Below the pieces are notes generated by a model, which did no database searches, had not been told where the DNA came from, and saw only the letters and a list, made by a program, of their open reading frames with translations. From Flectobacillus major DSM 103 (GTDB taxonomy: Bacteria > Bacteroidota > Bacteroidia > Cytophagales > Spirosomataceae): a DNA stretch of 64,000 bases. The translations under genes were made by a program, and so were the position numbers. Shown piece after piece: positions 18,041-25,647 of the stretch (its first letter is position 1; every line of letters starts with the position of its first letter). The DNA lies in contig NZ_KE386491.1 of the NCBI RefSeq assembly GCF_000427405.1, positions 4,287,812 to 4,351,811 on the forward strand, written 5' to 3'.

Positions 18041-18940
18041 TTATATATCGCAAATCAAGATACCTTCACGCAAAGACGAAATTTTGTCGGTTCTAGTAGG
18101 AATAAATTCCTGACCTACAAAGCCCTTATAACCAGTATCTACAATAGCCTTCATAATAGCAGGATAATTTAGTTCCTGAGTATCGTTAATTTCGTTTCTG
18201 CCCGGAACCCCCCCAGTATGATAATGAGAAATATATTGGTGGTACTTTTTGATAGTCGCAATTACATCACCTTCCATAATTTGCATGTGGTAAATATCAT
18301 ACAATAGTTTGAATTTCTCAGAACCTACCATTTCGCAAAGCTCAACACCCCACTCTGTATGGTCGCATTGATAATCTTTATGATTTACTTTCGAGTTGAG
18401 TAGTTCCATGGAAAGCGTAACATCGTATTTCTCAGCAGTTTTGATAATACGCTGAATAGCTTTTTTAGAATTCAACAAACCTTGGGTTTCGCTGATACCA
18501 TTACGATTTCCTGAAAAACAAATGATATTTTTGATACCAGCTTTAGCAGCCTCAGGAATCAAATAGTCATTGTAGTAATTCACCAAAATATCATGGTTTT
18601 TGGGCTCATTAAAAAAGCTAGTTAGGCCAGTTCCTTCAGGCCATTGTCCCCAGCCCATACCAGCCGTAAGGTCGTATTTTTTCATAATACGCCATTCTTC
18701 TGGCCCTGTAAGTTCGATAGACTTCATGCCAATTTCTTTTGCCGACTTACACAAATCTTCAAAAGGAATAGACTGATAACACCAACGACAAGCCGAGTGA
18801 TTGATGCGTCCTTTTAGGGCTGAACCAATATGATTATCGGCAGCTTCTATACGGTTGGTTAACGAAGTAGTGAGCATGGTTGCAGTAGTAGCCGCCAGTG
18901 TTTTTTGCAAAACCGAGCGACGTGACATTGAATTTTCCAT
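18041..18940 (-). CDS. Tat-exported sugar isomerase-like TIM-barrel protein
   Basis: A 299-residue member of the xylose isomerase-like TIM-barrel family (hydroxypyruvate isomerase or inosose isomerase type). MSRRSVLQKTLAATTATML at about 5-23 is a twin-arginine signal, so the mature enzyme is periplasmic; translation may start at that second Met. Metal-ligand candidates are the Glu in SMELLNS, Asp-x-x-His in YDIYHMQ, His in HYHTGGVPGRNE and Glu in GQEFIPTR, the usual order. Substrate unknown; a periplasmic partner for the nearby exported dehydrogenases is plausible but unproved. Confidence 0.85.
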   Translation of the reverse strand: MENSMSRRSVLQKTLAATTATMLTTSLTNRIEAADNHIGSALKGRINHSACRWCYQSIPFEDLCKSAKEIGMKSIELTGPEEWRIMKKYDLTAGMGWGQWPEGTGLTSFFNEPKNHDILVNYYNDYLIPEAAKAGIKNIICFSGNRNGISETQGLLNSKKAIQRIIKTAEKYDVTLSMELLNSKVNHKDYQCDHTEWGVELCEMVGSEKFKLLYDIYHMQIMEGDVIATIKKYHQYISHYHTGGVPGRNEINDTQELNYPAIMKAIVDTGYKGFVGQEFIPTRTDKISSLREGILICDI

Positions 18941-19135
18941 AGTTGCTTTTAAATTCCTCTATAACATGAACTAAAGTAGGATGATATATACTCTATCCAT
19001 GTTTTACTATGAAATTTACAATTTCTTTTTTACAAACGTATGCTCTTTATGGGCATCTATCCAGTTTTTTTTTAGATGCTTCTAAATTATATTCTTACTC
19101 ACACTAAGCTCTATGATGTATTTGGAAATATGAAA

Positions 19136-19495
19136 TTAGATTCTCCAATTTTTTATGATACCAAGTGTTTCATAAGCCACTTTTTGGTTGTATTCAAAAG
19201 CAAGGCTACGGTAGTTGACCAAATCCACAATTGTACCAATCATACAGAGTCCACCTGTAAAGAAATACAAAATACCCATACCAATACGGTCGGTAAGAAA
19301 GCGTTGAATACCCGCAAATCCCACAAATCCCATAATGGTTGTAATCAAAATAAGAATTGTTTCTCGACGCTTATTTTGATACATCATCAAAAATTGCTTT
19401 TGTTGTTCTTCATCCAATTCTTTGATAAGGTTTTGGATAAATAAAGCTTCCTCTGGTTCAAGGTTAGCTATAATCATCATGAGGTTCTGGTTCAT
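19136..19495 (-). CDS. TM2-domain membrane protein
   Basis: Start taken at the ATG of 19495, giving 119 residues; the longer upstream frame merely overlaps the DUF2752 gene out of frame. Residues 1-45 are a helical, charged cytoplasmic part (EPEEALFIQNLIKELDEEQQ), then comes the TM2 domain: two hydrophobic helices joined by a short polar turn, TTIMGFVGFAGIQRFLTDR and GILYFFTGGLCMIGTIVDL. Its ATG overlaps the stop of the DUF2752 gene as ATGA, so the pair is translationally coupled. Role unknown. Confidence 0.85.
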   Translation of the reverse strand: MNQNLMMIIANLEPEEALFIQNLIKELDEEQQKQFLMMYQNKRRETILILITTIMGFVGFAGIQRFLTDRIGMGILYFFTGGLCMIGTIVDLVNYRSLAFEYNQKVAYETLGIIKNWRI

Positions 19496-19824
19496 CGTTT
19501 TAGGTATTTTAAAAATGGAATAAATGATTGGTAAGATTTTGAGCAAACGTTTGAGCAAAATGTATATTTTATCAAGGAAAAAATCCGAGCAATAATCACC
19601 ACTAATGCAAATAACCCCAAAGGGTGACTTTGCCAAGACAAAAACCATTGTCCTCGAAACAGATAAGAGATAGCATGACCCAATCCACATCCAGGGCAGT
19701 GTTCAAATCCGAGCAGAGACAAAGGGCATAAAGTAAAGTGCGATGTTTCGGGTTTGCTAAAAGCTAGCCAACACAAACCCCCTATCCAAAACAACAGCTC
19801 GATATTTATTTTGCGTTTGTTCAT
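19492..19824 (-). CDS. DUF2752 membrane protein
   Basis: A 110-residue protein with about three hydrophobic segments and the family hallmark CPLSLLGFEHCPGCGLGHA at about 33-51, a cysteine-rich loop between two helices that could bind a metal or form a disulfide. First gene of a two-gene unit with the TM2 protein through a 4-bp ATGA overlap. DUF2752 and TM2 proteins occur together in many Bacteroidota; function is not established. Confidence 0.85.
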   Translation of the reverse strand: MNKRKINIELLFWIGGLCWLAFSKPETSHFTLCPLSLLGFEHCPGCGLGHAISYLFRGQWFLSWQSHPLGLFALVVIIARIFSLIKYTFCSNVCSKSYQSFIPFLKYLKR

Positions 19825-19985
19825 GAACCAAATATTGAGAACTTATAGCGTTTCTCAATCAAGTTATACATCAGCAGTTATTTATAAAGGTAGATTGGTT
19901 GATTTTAAGGATGGTAAAAAGATGCCATAGACTTTTGTGCCTGAACATATAGGCTAAAAGCATGATAGGAAGACTTTTAGGTAAA

Positions 19986-20034
19986 AGTACTATTACACAA
20001 GAATAGGCACATTGCTACTGTGTAATAGTCTTTT
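19986..20034 (-). terminator. Terminator downstream of the MscS-type channel
   Basis: ACTATTACACA (19989-19999) pairs with TGTGTAATAGT (20019-20029), 11 bp with a 19-nt loop. On the minus strand it is followed by ACTTTTAC. It begins about 16 bp beyond the channel gene stop. Confidence 0.6.
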
Positions 20035-20044
20035 GAGCATTATT

Positions 20045-21130
20045 TTAGGATTGTATGATATTGAAGGTAGGGTAAGCCAGTTGAATACCTTCATTTTCGA
20101 GCATCTGCAAAATCTGGTAATTAATATCCTCTTTGGTTTGGTTCAAGGTAACAATACTACTGCTAGCTACGTGATAGGTAATCAGAATATCTAATGAACA
20201 GTCGTTGATACTATCAAATCTAGTTTTGCCAGTATCTTCTTGATAAATTTTTGGATGCGATTCTACCAATTGTTGAATAGCATCGACGGCCGTTTTTACT
20301 TTGCTGATGGGAGTATCTAATTTGAGTTTTAGTACATAGCGGGCACGTCTAAAATTGCGTTCGCTGAGGTTTTCCAAAGCTTGGGCTGTAATAAGCCGAT
20401 TAGGAACAGTAATAAGGCTACCATCGCCAGTTCTTATACGGGTACTTCTAAAGCCGATTTTTTCGACATCGCCAGTTACTTTATCGAGCAAAATGGTATC
20501 GCCTACCAAAAAAGGTAAATCCAAGAAAATCGTAAATGAGGCAAATAGATTTTCCAAAGTTTCACGTGCAGCCAATGCTATTGCCAAACCACCTATTCCT
20601 AAACCCGTAATCAGGGCTACAACATCTATCTTAAAAACGATGCCAAGCATTGAAAAAAAGGTAACCAGTACCAAAGCAACAATGATGAGGTCTTTGGTGA
20701 AGGGGACAAACTGGTCATCTAATTTACTTTCTGTTAGGGCAGCTTTTTCCTGAAATACAATCGCCAAAAATTTGGTGATTCTAATCAAAATCCATGAAAA
20801 CGAAAAAATAAGAACAATTTGAAAACTTTTCCAAATAACCATCCTAAAGCCAAATTCATGAATGGGTGCCAAATGCCAAACTCGTGGAATTTGGATATGC
20901 TGCGAAGCCATAAGAATAGCAATCAGGATAATGAATAATTCAAGGGGTTTTCGCAAAAGTTCAATACAGGTATAAATCGGAACACGGTCGTGACGTAAAA
21001 ATCTGTATAGAATTTTACTAAGAAAAATAGAAAAATAGCGTTTGATAAGAACCCCAAAAATAAATATTCCGACGCACCAAAGAATATCAATGACGGTATT
21101 TTCTAAAATTGAAAATGATAAAAATTCCAT
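20045..21130 (-). CDS. Small-conductance mechanosensitive channel (MscS family)
   Basis: A 361-residue inner-membrane channel. Several N-terminal helices span about residues 1-160, and the pore-lining helix is seen in VVALITGLGIGGLAIALAARETLENLFAS (split: glycine/alanine-rich, about 170-200). The MscS beta domain follows, with FLVGDTILLDKVTGDVEKIGF, TRIRTGDGSLITVPN and the usual NR transition. Relieves hypo-osmotic stress in the family. Divergent from coaX over 172 bp. At 361 residues with extra N-terminal helices it is larger than E. coli MscS (286). Confidence 0.93.
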   Translation of the reverse strand: MEFLSFSILENTVIDILWCVGIFIFGVLIKRYFSIFLSKILYRFLRHDRVPIYTCIELLRKPLELFIILIAILMASQHIQIPRVWHLAPIHEFGFRMVIWKSFQIVLIFSFSWILIRITKFLAIVFQEKAALTESKLDDQFVPFTKDLIIVALVLVTFFSMLGIVFKIDVVALITGLGIGGLAIALAARETLENLFASFTIFLDLPFLVGDTILLDKVTGDVEKIGFRSTRIRTGDGSLITVPNRLITAQALENLSERNFRRARYVLKLKLDTPISKVKTAVDAIQQLVESHPKIYQEDTGKTRFDSINDCSLDILITYHVASSSIVTLNQTKEDINYQILQMLENEGIQLAYPTFNIIQS

Positions 21131-21186
21131 AAGTCAACAAGTTGAATACCCTCCTAGAATAAAGATTGAAAGAGGGTGTACTACTG

Positions 21187-21194
21187 CAAAGATA
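21187..21194 (-). promoter_or_regulatory. Candidate -7 element for the MscS-type gene
   Basis: TATCTTTG on the minus strand, 57 bp before the start. The upstream element is weak (TTC at an 18-bp spacing rather than TTG). Confidence 0.4.
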
Positions 21195-21273
21195 GGAAGA
21201 GTTATAAACAGGAAGTGAATAGAACGTATTAAATTAAAAGCCGTCGAGCTAAGGTACAACAAAAAGGATACTT

Positions 21274-21281
21274 TACCTTTG
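21274..21281 (+). promoter_or_regulatory. Candidate -7 element for coaX
   Basis: TACCTTTG, 22 bp before the coaX ATG; a second perfect TATCTTTG at 21293-21300 would give an almost leaderless mRNA. Neither has a good upstream TTG, so this is tentative. Confidence 0.35.
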
Positions 21282-21302
21282 TTCTGTAAAGCTATCTTTG
21301 AA

Positions 21303-22064
21303 ATGAATTTAGTAATAGATTTGGGCAATACCTTTGCCAAAGTTGGGGTTTTTGAAAACAACCAATTGATTGACATACAATGGAATCTGGAATATGACGC
21401 ATTGCTGGCATATACCCAAAAAATCATGCCCGAGCGAATTATCGTTTCGTCGGTAAGTTATTCAGAGGAAACTCTACAAAAAACCTTTCGCCACATTACC
21501 GACGAGGTATATTTGTTGCAATACACTACGCCTGTGCCATTGGTAAAGCTATATGATACTCCCGAAACCTTAGGAGCTGATAGGGTGGCGGCGGCTATTG
21601 GGGCAACTGTTGTGTACCCCAACCAAAACTGTCTGGTTATTGACCTAGGTACATGTATTACTTATGATTTGGTAGATGCCGATTGTCAGTTTCATGGAGG
21701 GATTATTTCGCCAGGAATGCGGATGCGTTTTAAGGCAATGAATACTTTTACGCAACGATTGCCGTTAATAGAACCAGACGAAGCCCCTGCACTTATAGGA
21801 AAAAGTACCAAAACAGCTATGCAAAGTGGCGTAATCAACGGACTTGCTGCAGAAATAAATGGGCTTATTGAACAGTATAAGAATGTTTTAACAAAAATTA
21901 ACGTCATTTTATGTGGTGGAGACGCTACATTTTTTGCAAACCGCATAAAATACCCGAACTTTGTAGTTCCAGAGTTAGTGTTGATAGGTCTTAACAGAAT
22001 TTTAGAACATAATGTCAAACCCAAGAAAATTAGCGATTCAGTCAATTCAAAGCCTAGCTTTTGA
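21303..22064 (+). CDS. coaX: Type III pantothenate kinase
   Basis: Phosphorylates pantothenate in the first step of coenzyme A synthesis. The start at 21303 puts the ASKHA phosphate-1 motif at the very N terminus (MNLVIDLGNTFAKVG), as in the family; an ATG 24 bp upstream would add eight residues that are not conserved. Further motifs are ETLGADRVAA, VIDLGTCITYDLV and GGIISPGMRMR, then GGDATFFA near the end. At 253 residues it is normal in size. The next gene starts 53 bp before its stop. Confidence 0.95.
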   Translation: MNLVIDLGNTFAKVGVFENNQLIDIQWNLEYDALLAYTQKIMPERIIVSSVSYSEETLQKTFRHITDEVYLLQYTTPVPLVKLYDTPETLGADRVAAAIGATVVYPNQNCLVIDLGTCITYDLVDADCQFHGGIISPGMRMRFKAMNTFTQRLPLIEPDEAPALIGKSTKTAMQSGVINGLAAEINGLIEQYKNVLTKINVILCGGDATFFANRIKYPNFVVPELVLIGLNRILEHNVKPKKISDSVNSKPSF

Positions 22065-23352
22065 AAGAAAACCTTTAACCGCTAAACTAAAAGTAATCAC
22101 TTTTACCGTATTAGGATTAGTATTTACCAGTACTTTGTCGAAGGCACAACAAACCAATTCTCCGTATTCATTTTTGGGTGTAGGCGAGCCTCTAACCGAA
22201 GCCACTTCTATAAACAGTATGATGGGTGGCTTGGGTGTAGCGAGTGCAACAGGACTTTATGTTAATACGCTCAACCCAGCATTATTGGCTCGTAATAGAT
22301 ACACCATGTTTGAGATGGGGGTAAGTACCGAGAAAAAAAATATGCAAAACTTTACCAAACGCTCTGATACGTACCGAGGAACGCTTGGGCCTATATCGTT
22401 GGCTTTGCCAGTGAGTTCTCGCTGGACAATGTTGTTGGGCTTGCGTCCTGCTACCAATGTAGACTATCAGACTTTTACGGTAGAAAAACTTGACCTTGTT
22501 GGGGCAGACAGTACCACCAAAACTTATAACGGAAGTGGCGGCTTGAACAAAGCTATATTTTCTAATGGTTTCAGAATCAAGAAAAATGTATATGTGGGTT
22601 TAGAAACTGCTATTACCTTTGGGGTTATCAACCGAGATATTACAACACAAAACTGGAGCGATGGTCAACGTTATCAGATTAAACTTGCCGATAGGTCTAA
22701 TTATTCGGGTGTTTTGTTCAAATTGGGTGGTGCTTGGCGACCTCAAATCAGTAAAAAATATTTCTTGAATATTGGTGGAACTGTAGATTTTGCACAGTCG
22801 CTCAATGTTAATACCTTAAAGCAATTCCGTACATTGGATGCTTCGGGGCTTACAGCTATTAATGCCGATACATTGAGTAATGTAAAAGGGGCAAGTATTA
22901 CATTGCCTGCTACTTACCGCTTTGGGGTAAGTCTTGAAAAACCAGGACAATTAATGGTTTCGTTAGATTATTCAACAACCAAGTGGACAAACTTCAAAAA
23001 TGTACTAGGCGATAACGACAACCTAAAAAATGCTTATACCGTAGCTTTGGGTGCTGAATATATTCCTGATTTTGAAGCTATTTCTGGCTATTTTAATCAT
23101 GTAGTATATCGTGCAGGTGTTAGTTATACCGAATCCCCATATACATTGACGGGTAATACTGCTGCTAAAGACTACAACTTTTCGGTTGGAGCATCTTTAC
23201 CATTACGTACTATTTCGTATTTAAACATAGCTTTTGTACATGGTAAAAGAGGTGTGCTAGGAACAAACGGCTTGGAAGAACAGTACAATAAAATTGTGGT
23301 AGGGTTCTCATTGGGCGATTTCTCGTGGTTCCGTAAACCAAAAATTGACTAG
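22012..23352 (+). CDS. Outer-membrane beta-barrel protein
   Basis: A 446-residue protein with amphipathic beta-strand character throughout and an aromatic C terminus region, as for FadL-like barrels. The signal peptide is near residues 27-46 (KVITFTVLGLVFTSTLSKAQ), preceded by an unusually long positively charged stretch because no later start codon exists in frame. NSPYSFLGVGEP just after the cut site and repeated G-V-x-L-x-x-P strands are typical of the Bacteroidota proteins found beside coaX and lptC. The 53-bp overlap with coaX suggests translational coupling. Function unknown; an envelope role is likely. Confidence 0.82.
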   Translation: MSNPRKLAIQSIQSLAFERKPLTAKLKVITFTVLGLVFTSTLSKAQQTNSPYSFLGVGEPLTEATSINSMMGGLGVASATGLYVNTLNPALLARNRYTMFEMGVSTEKKNMQNFTKRSDTYRGTLGPISLALPVSSRWTMLLGLRPATNVDYQTFTVEKLDLVGADSTTKTYNGSGGLNKAIFSNGFRIKKNVYVGLETAITFGVINRDITTQNWSDGQRYQIKLADRSNYSGVLFKLGGAWRPQISKKYFLNIGGTVDFAQSLNVNTLKQFRTLDASGLTAINADTLSNVKGASITLPATYRFGVSLEKPGQLMVSLDYSTTKWTNFKNVLGDNDNLKNAYTVALGAEYIPDFEAISGYFNHVVYRAGVSYTESPYTLTGNTAAKDYNFSVGASLPLRTISYLNIAFVHGKRGVLGTNGLEEQYNKIVVGFSLGDFSWFRKPKID

Positions 23353-23417
23353 CAGTATTTACAATTGGATAGATACACTTTTAACAAGTTGACAATATTC
23401 CAATTACCATATTCAAG

Positions 23418-24023
23418 ATGATGATAGTGAAATTTTTGAATAGTCTTATCAATAAAAATAACAAAGCAGTAAATATTCTAGCCTTTAGGAAGAAATATTT
23501 ACTGCTTCCTTTTTGGGCTTTGGTGCTACTGAGTGCCTGTAGGAAAGAAGAGAAGGTCTCGAAAAGAGAGATTTATAATGGGCCCATTTCAGAGCTTCAT
23601 GGTATCAATATGAGCTATACTGATTCTGCTCGTGTCGTAGTAAAAATGTCGACAGAAACCCAACTTACCTTACAAAATGAAGATAAAGTGTATCCTAAAG
23701 AGGTAAGAATTTTTTTCTTCGACAAAATGGGTAATAATACCACTACACTACGTGGCGACTCAGCAAGGTTTGTCCGAGCCAAAAACCTATATCATATTAT
23801 GGGTAGAGTGCTGATTAATAACCAAGTAAAACACGAAACCTTACAAACTGATGAGCTTTTTTGGAATCCAGATTTCAAGAAAGTATATACCGATAAGCCT
23901 GTAGACGTGACTACCCCCGAACAAGTGTTGCATGGGGTAGGAATGGATGCCAATCAAGATTTTACTGAATATACACTGCGTAAAGTAAAAGGCGTGGTAC
24001 GGGTAAATAATATGCCTCAATAA
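23418..24023 (+). CDS. lptC: LPS-export periplasmic protein LptC
   Basis: A 201-residue protein with an N-terminal hydrophobic segment ending in a lipobox-like LLSAC at about residues 37-41, then an LptC beta-jelly-roll: SARVVVKMSTETQLTLQNEDKVYP in two overlapping stretches, FFFDKMGNNTTTLRGDSARF, and a C-terminal GVGMDANQDFTEYTLRKVKG, which is the hallmark of the family (two-strand hairpin with GxGxxxxxDFxxY). Carries LPS between LptB2FG and LptA. It follows the barrel protein after 65 bp on the same strand. Confidence 0.87.
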   Translation: MMIVKFLNSLINKNNKAVNILAFRKKYLLLPFWALVLLSACRKEEKVSKREIYNGPISELHGINMSYTDSARVVVKMSTETQLTLQNEDKVYPKEVRIFFFDKMGNNTTTLRGDSARFVRAKNLYHIMGRVLINNQVKHETLQTDELFWNPDFKKVYTDKPVDVTTPEQVLHGVGMDANQDFTEYTLRKVKGVVRVNNMPQ

Positions 24024-24040
24024 GGTAGCTTATATAAAAA

Positions 24041-24071
24041 TACAGAGTTTCACTTTGGGCGAAACCCTGTA
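24041..24071. terminator. Hairpin between convergent lptC and cytochrome c genes
   Basis: TACAGAGTTTC (24041-24051) pairs with GAAACCCTGTA (24061-24071) with one A/C mismatch and a 9-nt loop. The T tract is poor in both directions, so the call rests mostly on its convergent position. Confidence 0.5.
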
Positions 24072-24102
24072 TTATAACAAAATGTATTAATCATGAATGC
24101 CA

Positions 24103-24519
24103 TTAAGGTTGATTACAAGCATCCAAAATCTTCTTTGTCGCCTTTACATCTGTAATTATTTTTTCGCCTCCCCATTCATTATAAATAAACGTTGTGATTT
24201 CGGCTACATCAATTGCATGCAATTGCTTGTTGGCAGGCATTGGTTGGTGGTATTTTTTCCCGTTTACAACAATCGTATCATGGAGTCCATTTCGCATAGC
24301 ACAGATAATCAGGTTTTTATTGTTTTTCAAAAAATCTGAGCCTGCAATTGGCGGATACAACCCCGCCAGTCCTTTTCCGTCGATTTGATGGCAGTTGGCA
24401 CAGTGGGTTTTATACAAAGCCTGCCCATCAATATAATACTGCTTTAGTTTGAGTTCATCCTTGCTCTCACAAGCCAATAACCCTAATGCTGATAACAGGA
24501 TAAATAAGTATTTTGACAT
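24103..24519 (-). CDS. Lipoprotein cytochrome c
   Basis: Start set at 24519 (138 residues), because it gives a lipoprotein signal with lipobox LLAC (C17) and leaves an 11-bp gap to the upstream SCO1 gene; the longer frame overlaps that gene and adds a charged head. The single haem motif is CANCH at 40-44, with IDGKGLAGLYPPI after it and a candidate distal Met in HQPMPAN. A class I cytochrome anchored in the periplasm. Last of a three-gene set with SCO1 and a small lipoprotein, suggesting a role in respiration or copper-centre assembly. Confidence 0.88.
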   Translation of the reverse strand: MSKYLFILLSALGLLACESKDELKLKQYYIDGQALYKTHCANCHQIDGKGLAGLYPPIAGSDFLKNNKNLIICAMRNGLHDTIVVNGKKYHQPMPANKQLHAIDVAEITTFIYNEWGGEKIITDVKATKKILDACNQP

Positions 24520-24529
24520 TGTTTTTTTA

Positions 24530-25204
24530 TTATTGATATTGTTCCTTGAGTAATAGGTCAATATCGTTCATTAATTGGTCTACTTTTTCAGGAACAGTAC
24601 CATCATATAATCCTCTTATATTTCTGTTTTTATCGACCAAAATAAACGCTCCACTGTGTACAATACCTCCAGGCTGAGTAGGGTCGTCGGTAGCGGTAAC
24701 CATATAGCTTTTCTGTCCAAGCTCATAGATTTTCATTTTATCGCCAGTAACCATTTGCCATTGATTTCCTTCGATACCAAGGTTTTTCTTAAATTCTTTC
24801 AATACACTTGGCGTATCATGCCGAGGGTCGATGGTATGAGAAAGAATCATGAAATGCGGATTGTTTTTGTACTTTTCATATATCCGAAGCATCTGTGTTT
24901 TCATTTTTGGGCAGATAGTCGGGCAAGTTGTAAAAAAGAAGTCGGCTACATAAATTTTGTTAGCTACGTCTTTTTGGGTCGTAACTACAGAGTCTTGATT
25001 AATAAACTCAAAATCAGGAATAGTATGATAAACGGTGTCCGTTACACTTTTGCCATCTACAACTTTAGTTTCAATGCTTTTCTGGCCTAAATAAGGTAGG
25101 CTCTTTTTGCTTTCTGAGCAGCCAAATATAAAGGTAACCAGCAAAGCTATAGCCCAATGGTGGCCATGAAATATACCCATTAACTTACTTTGTAATTTTA
25201 TCAT
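24530..25204 (-). CDS. SCO1/SenC-type copper chaperone or thiol reductase
   Basis: A 224-residue thioredoxin-fold protein. The copper ligands are C94 and C98 in CPTICPK and H183 in IVHSGAF, all at the usual spacing; DPRHDTP is also present. A lipobox-like FIFGC places C29 as a possible lipid anchor. Family members deliver copper to the CuA site of cytochrome c oxidase or act as thiol oxidoreductases. It starts inside the stop of the upstream lipoprotein gene (ATGA overlap) and precedes a cytochrome c gene. Confidence 0.92.
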   Translation of the reverse strand: MIKLQSKLMGIFHGHHWAIALLVTFIFGCSESKKSLPYLGQKSIETKVVDGKSVTDTVYHTIPDFEFINQDSVVTTQKDVANKIYVADFFFTTCPTICPKMKTQMLRIYEKYKNNPHFMILSHTIDPRHDTPSVLKEFKKNLGIEGNQWQMVTGDKMKIYELGQKSYMVTATDDPTQPGGIVHSGAFILVDKNRNIRGLYDGTVPEKVDQLMNDIDLLLKEQYQ

Positions 25205-25599
25205 TTTCCTAAGAACTGCTTTGCGTTGGCAATGCTAGTATTGGTTAAAACTTTTACTTCATTAATTTTCTTTTTTTCTCCTTCAAGGTACTTCAATGCT
25301 TCCTCAATACCCTTTCCTTTTACAGATTCAGGATTGTATTCGGCCATCCAATTCGACATTTTGATGTCGGCCGAATCGAGCTGGACAAATAACTCTTTTG
25401 CCTTGATAGAATCCTTAGAAACCTTCGATACGCTATCTAATTGCCCTTTTAGTGACATAATAACATCCATTTTAGGCATTACTTCGTCATGGACAGCAAT
25501 TACTTCTTCTATAAGTTTTTTCTGTTGGTCTTCTTCTTGAGCTTTGTTGCAAGATGTAGCAATACCAAGGAGAAGAACTGGAATTATAATTTTTTTCAT
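25201..25599 (-). CDS. Small coiled-coil lipoprotein, unknown function
   Basis: A 132-residue lipoprotein: MKKIIIPVLLLGIATSC with lipid-anchored C17, then a long, charged helical region (KKLIEEVIAVHDEVMPKMD and KGIEEALKYLEGEKKKINE) ending in FLGK. I do not recognise a domain. Translationally coupled to SCO1 by a 4-bp ATGA overlap, so it probably acts in the same periplasmic process. Confidence 0.8.
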   Translation of the reverse strand: MKKIIIPVLLLGIATSCNKAQEEDQQKKLIEEVIAVHDEVMPKMDVIMSLKGQLDSVSKVSKDSIKAKELFVQLDSADIKMSNWMAEYNPESVKGKGIEEALKYLEGEKKKINEVKVLTNTSIANAKQFLGK

Positions 25600-25647
25600 A
25601 ATGGTAAATATAGTTGGATGAATAAAAAAGAGTTTTAATAAAAAACG

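Noticed and set aside
19496-19690. N-terminal extension of the TM2 protein by 65 residues
   Set aside because: It is the out-of-frame shadow of the DUF2752 gene; the ATGA overlap and the conserved TM2 layout support the start at 19495.
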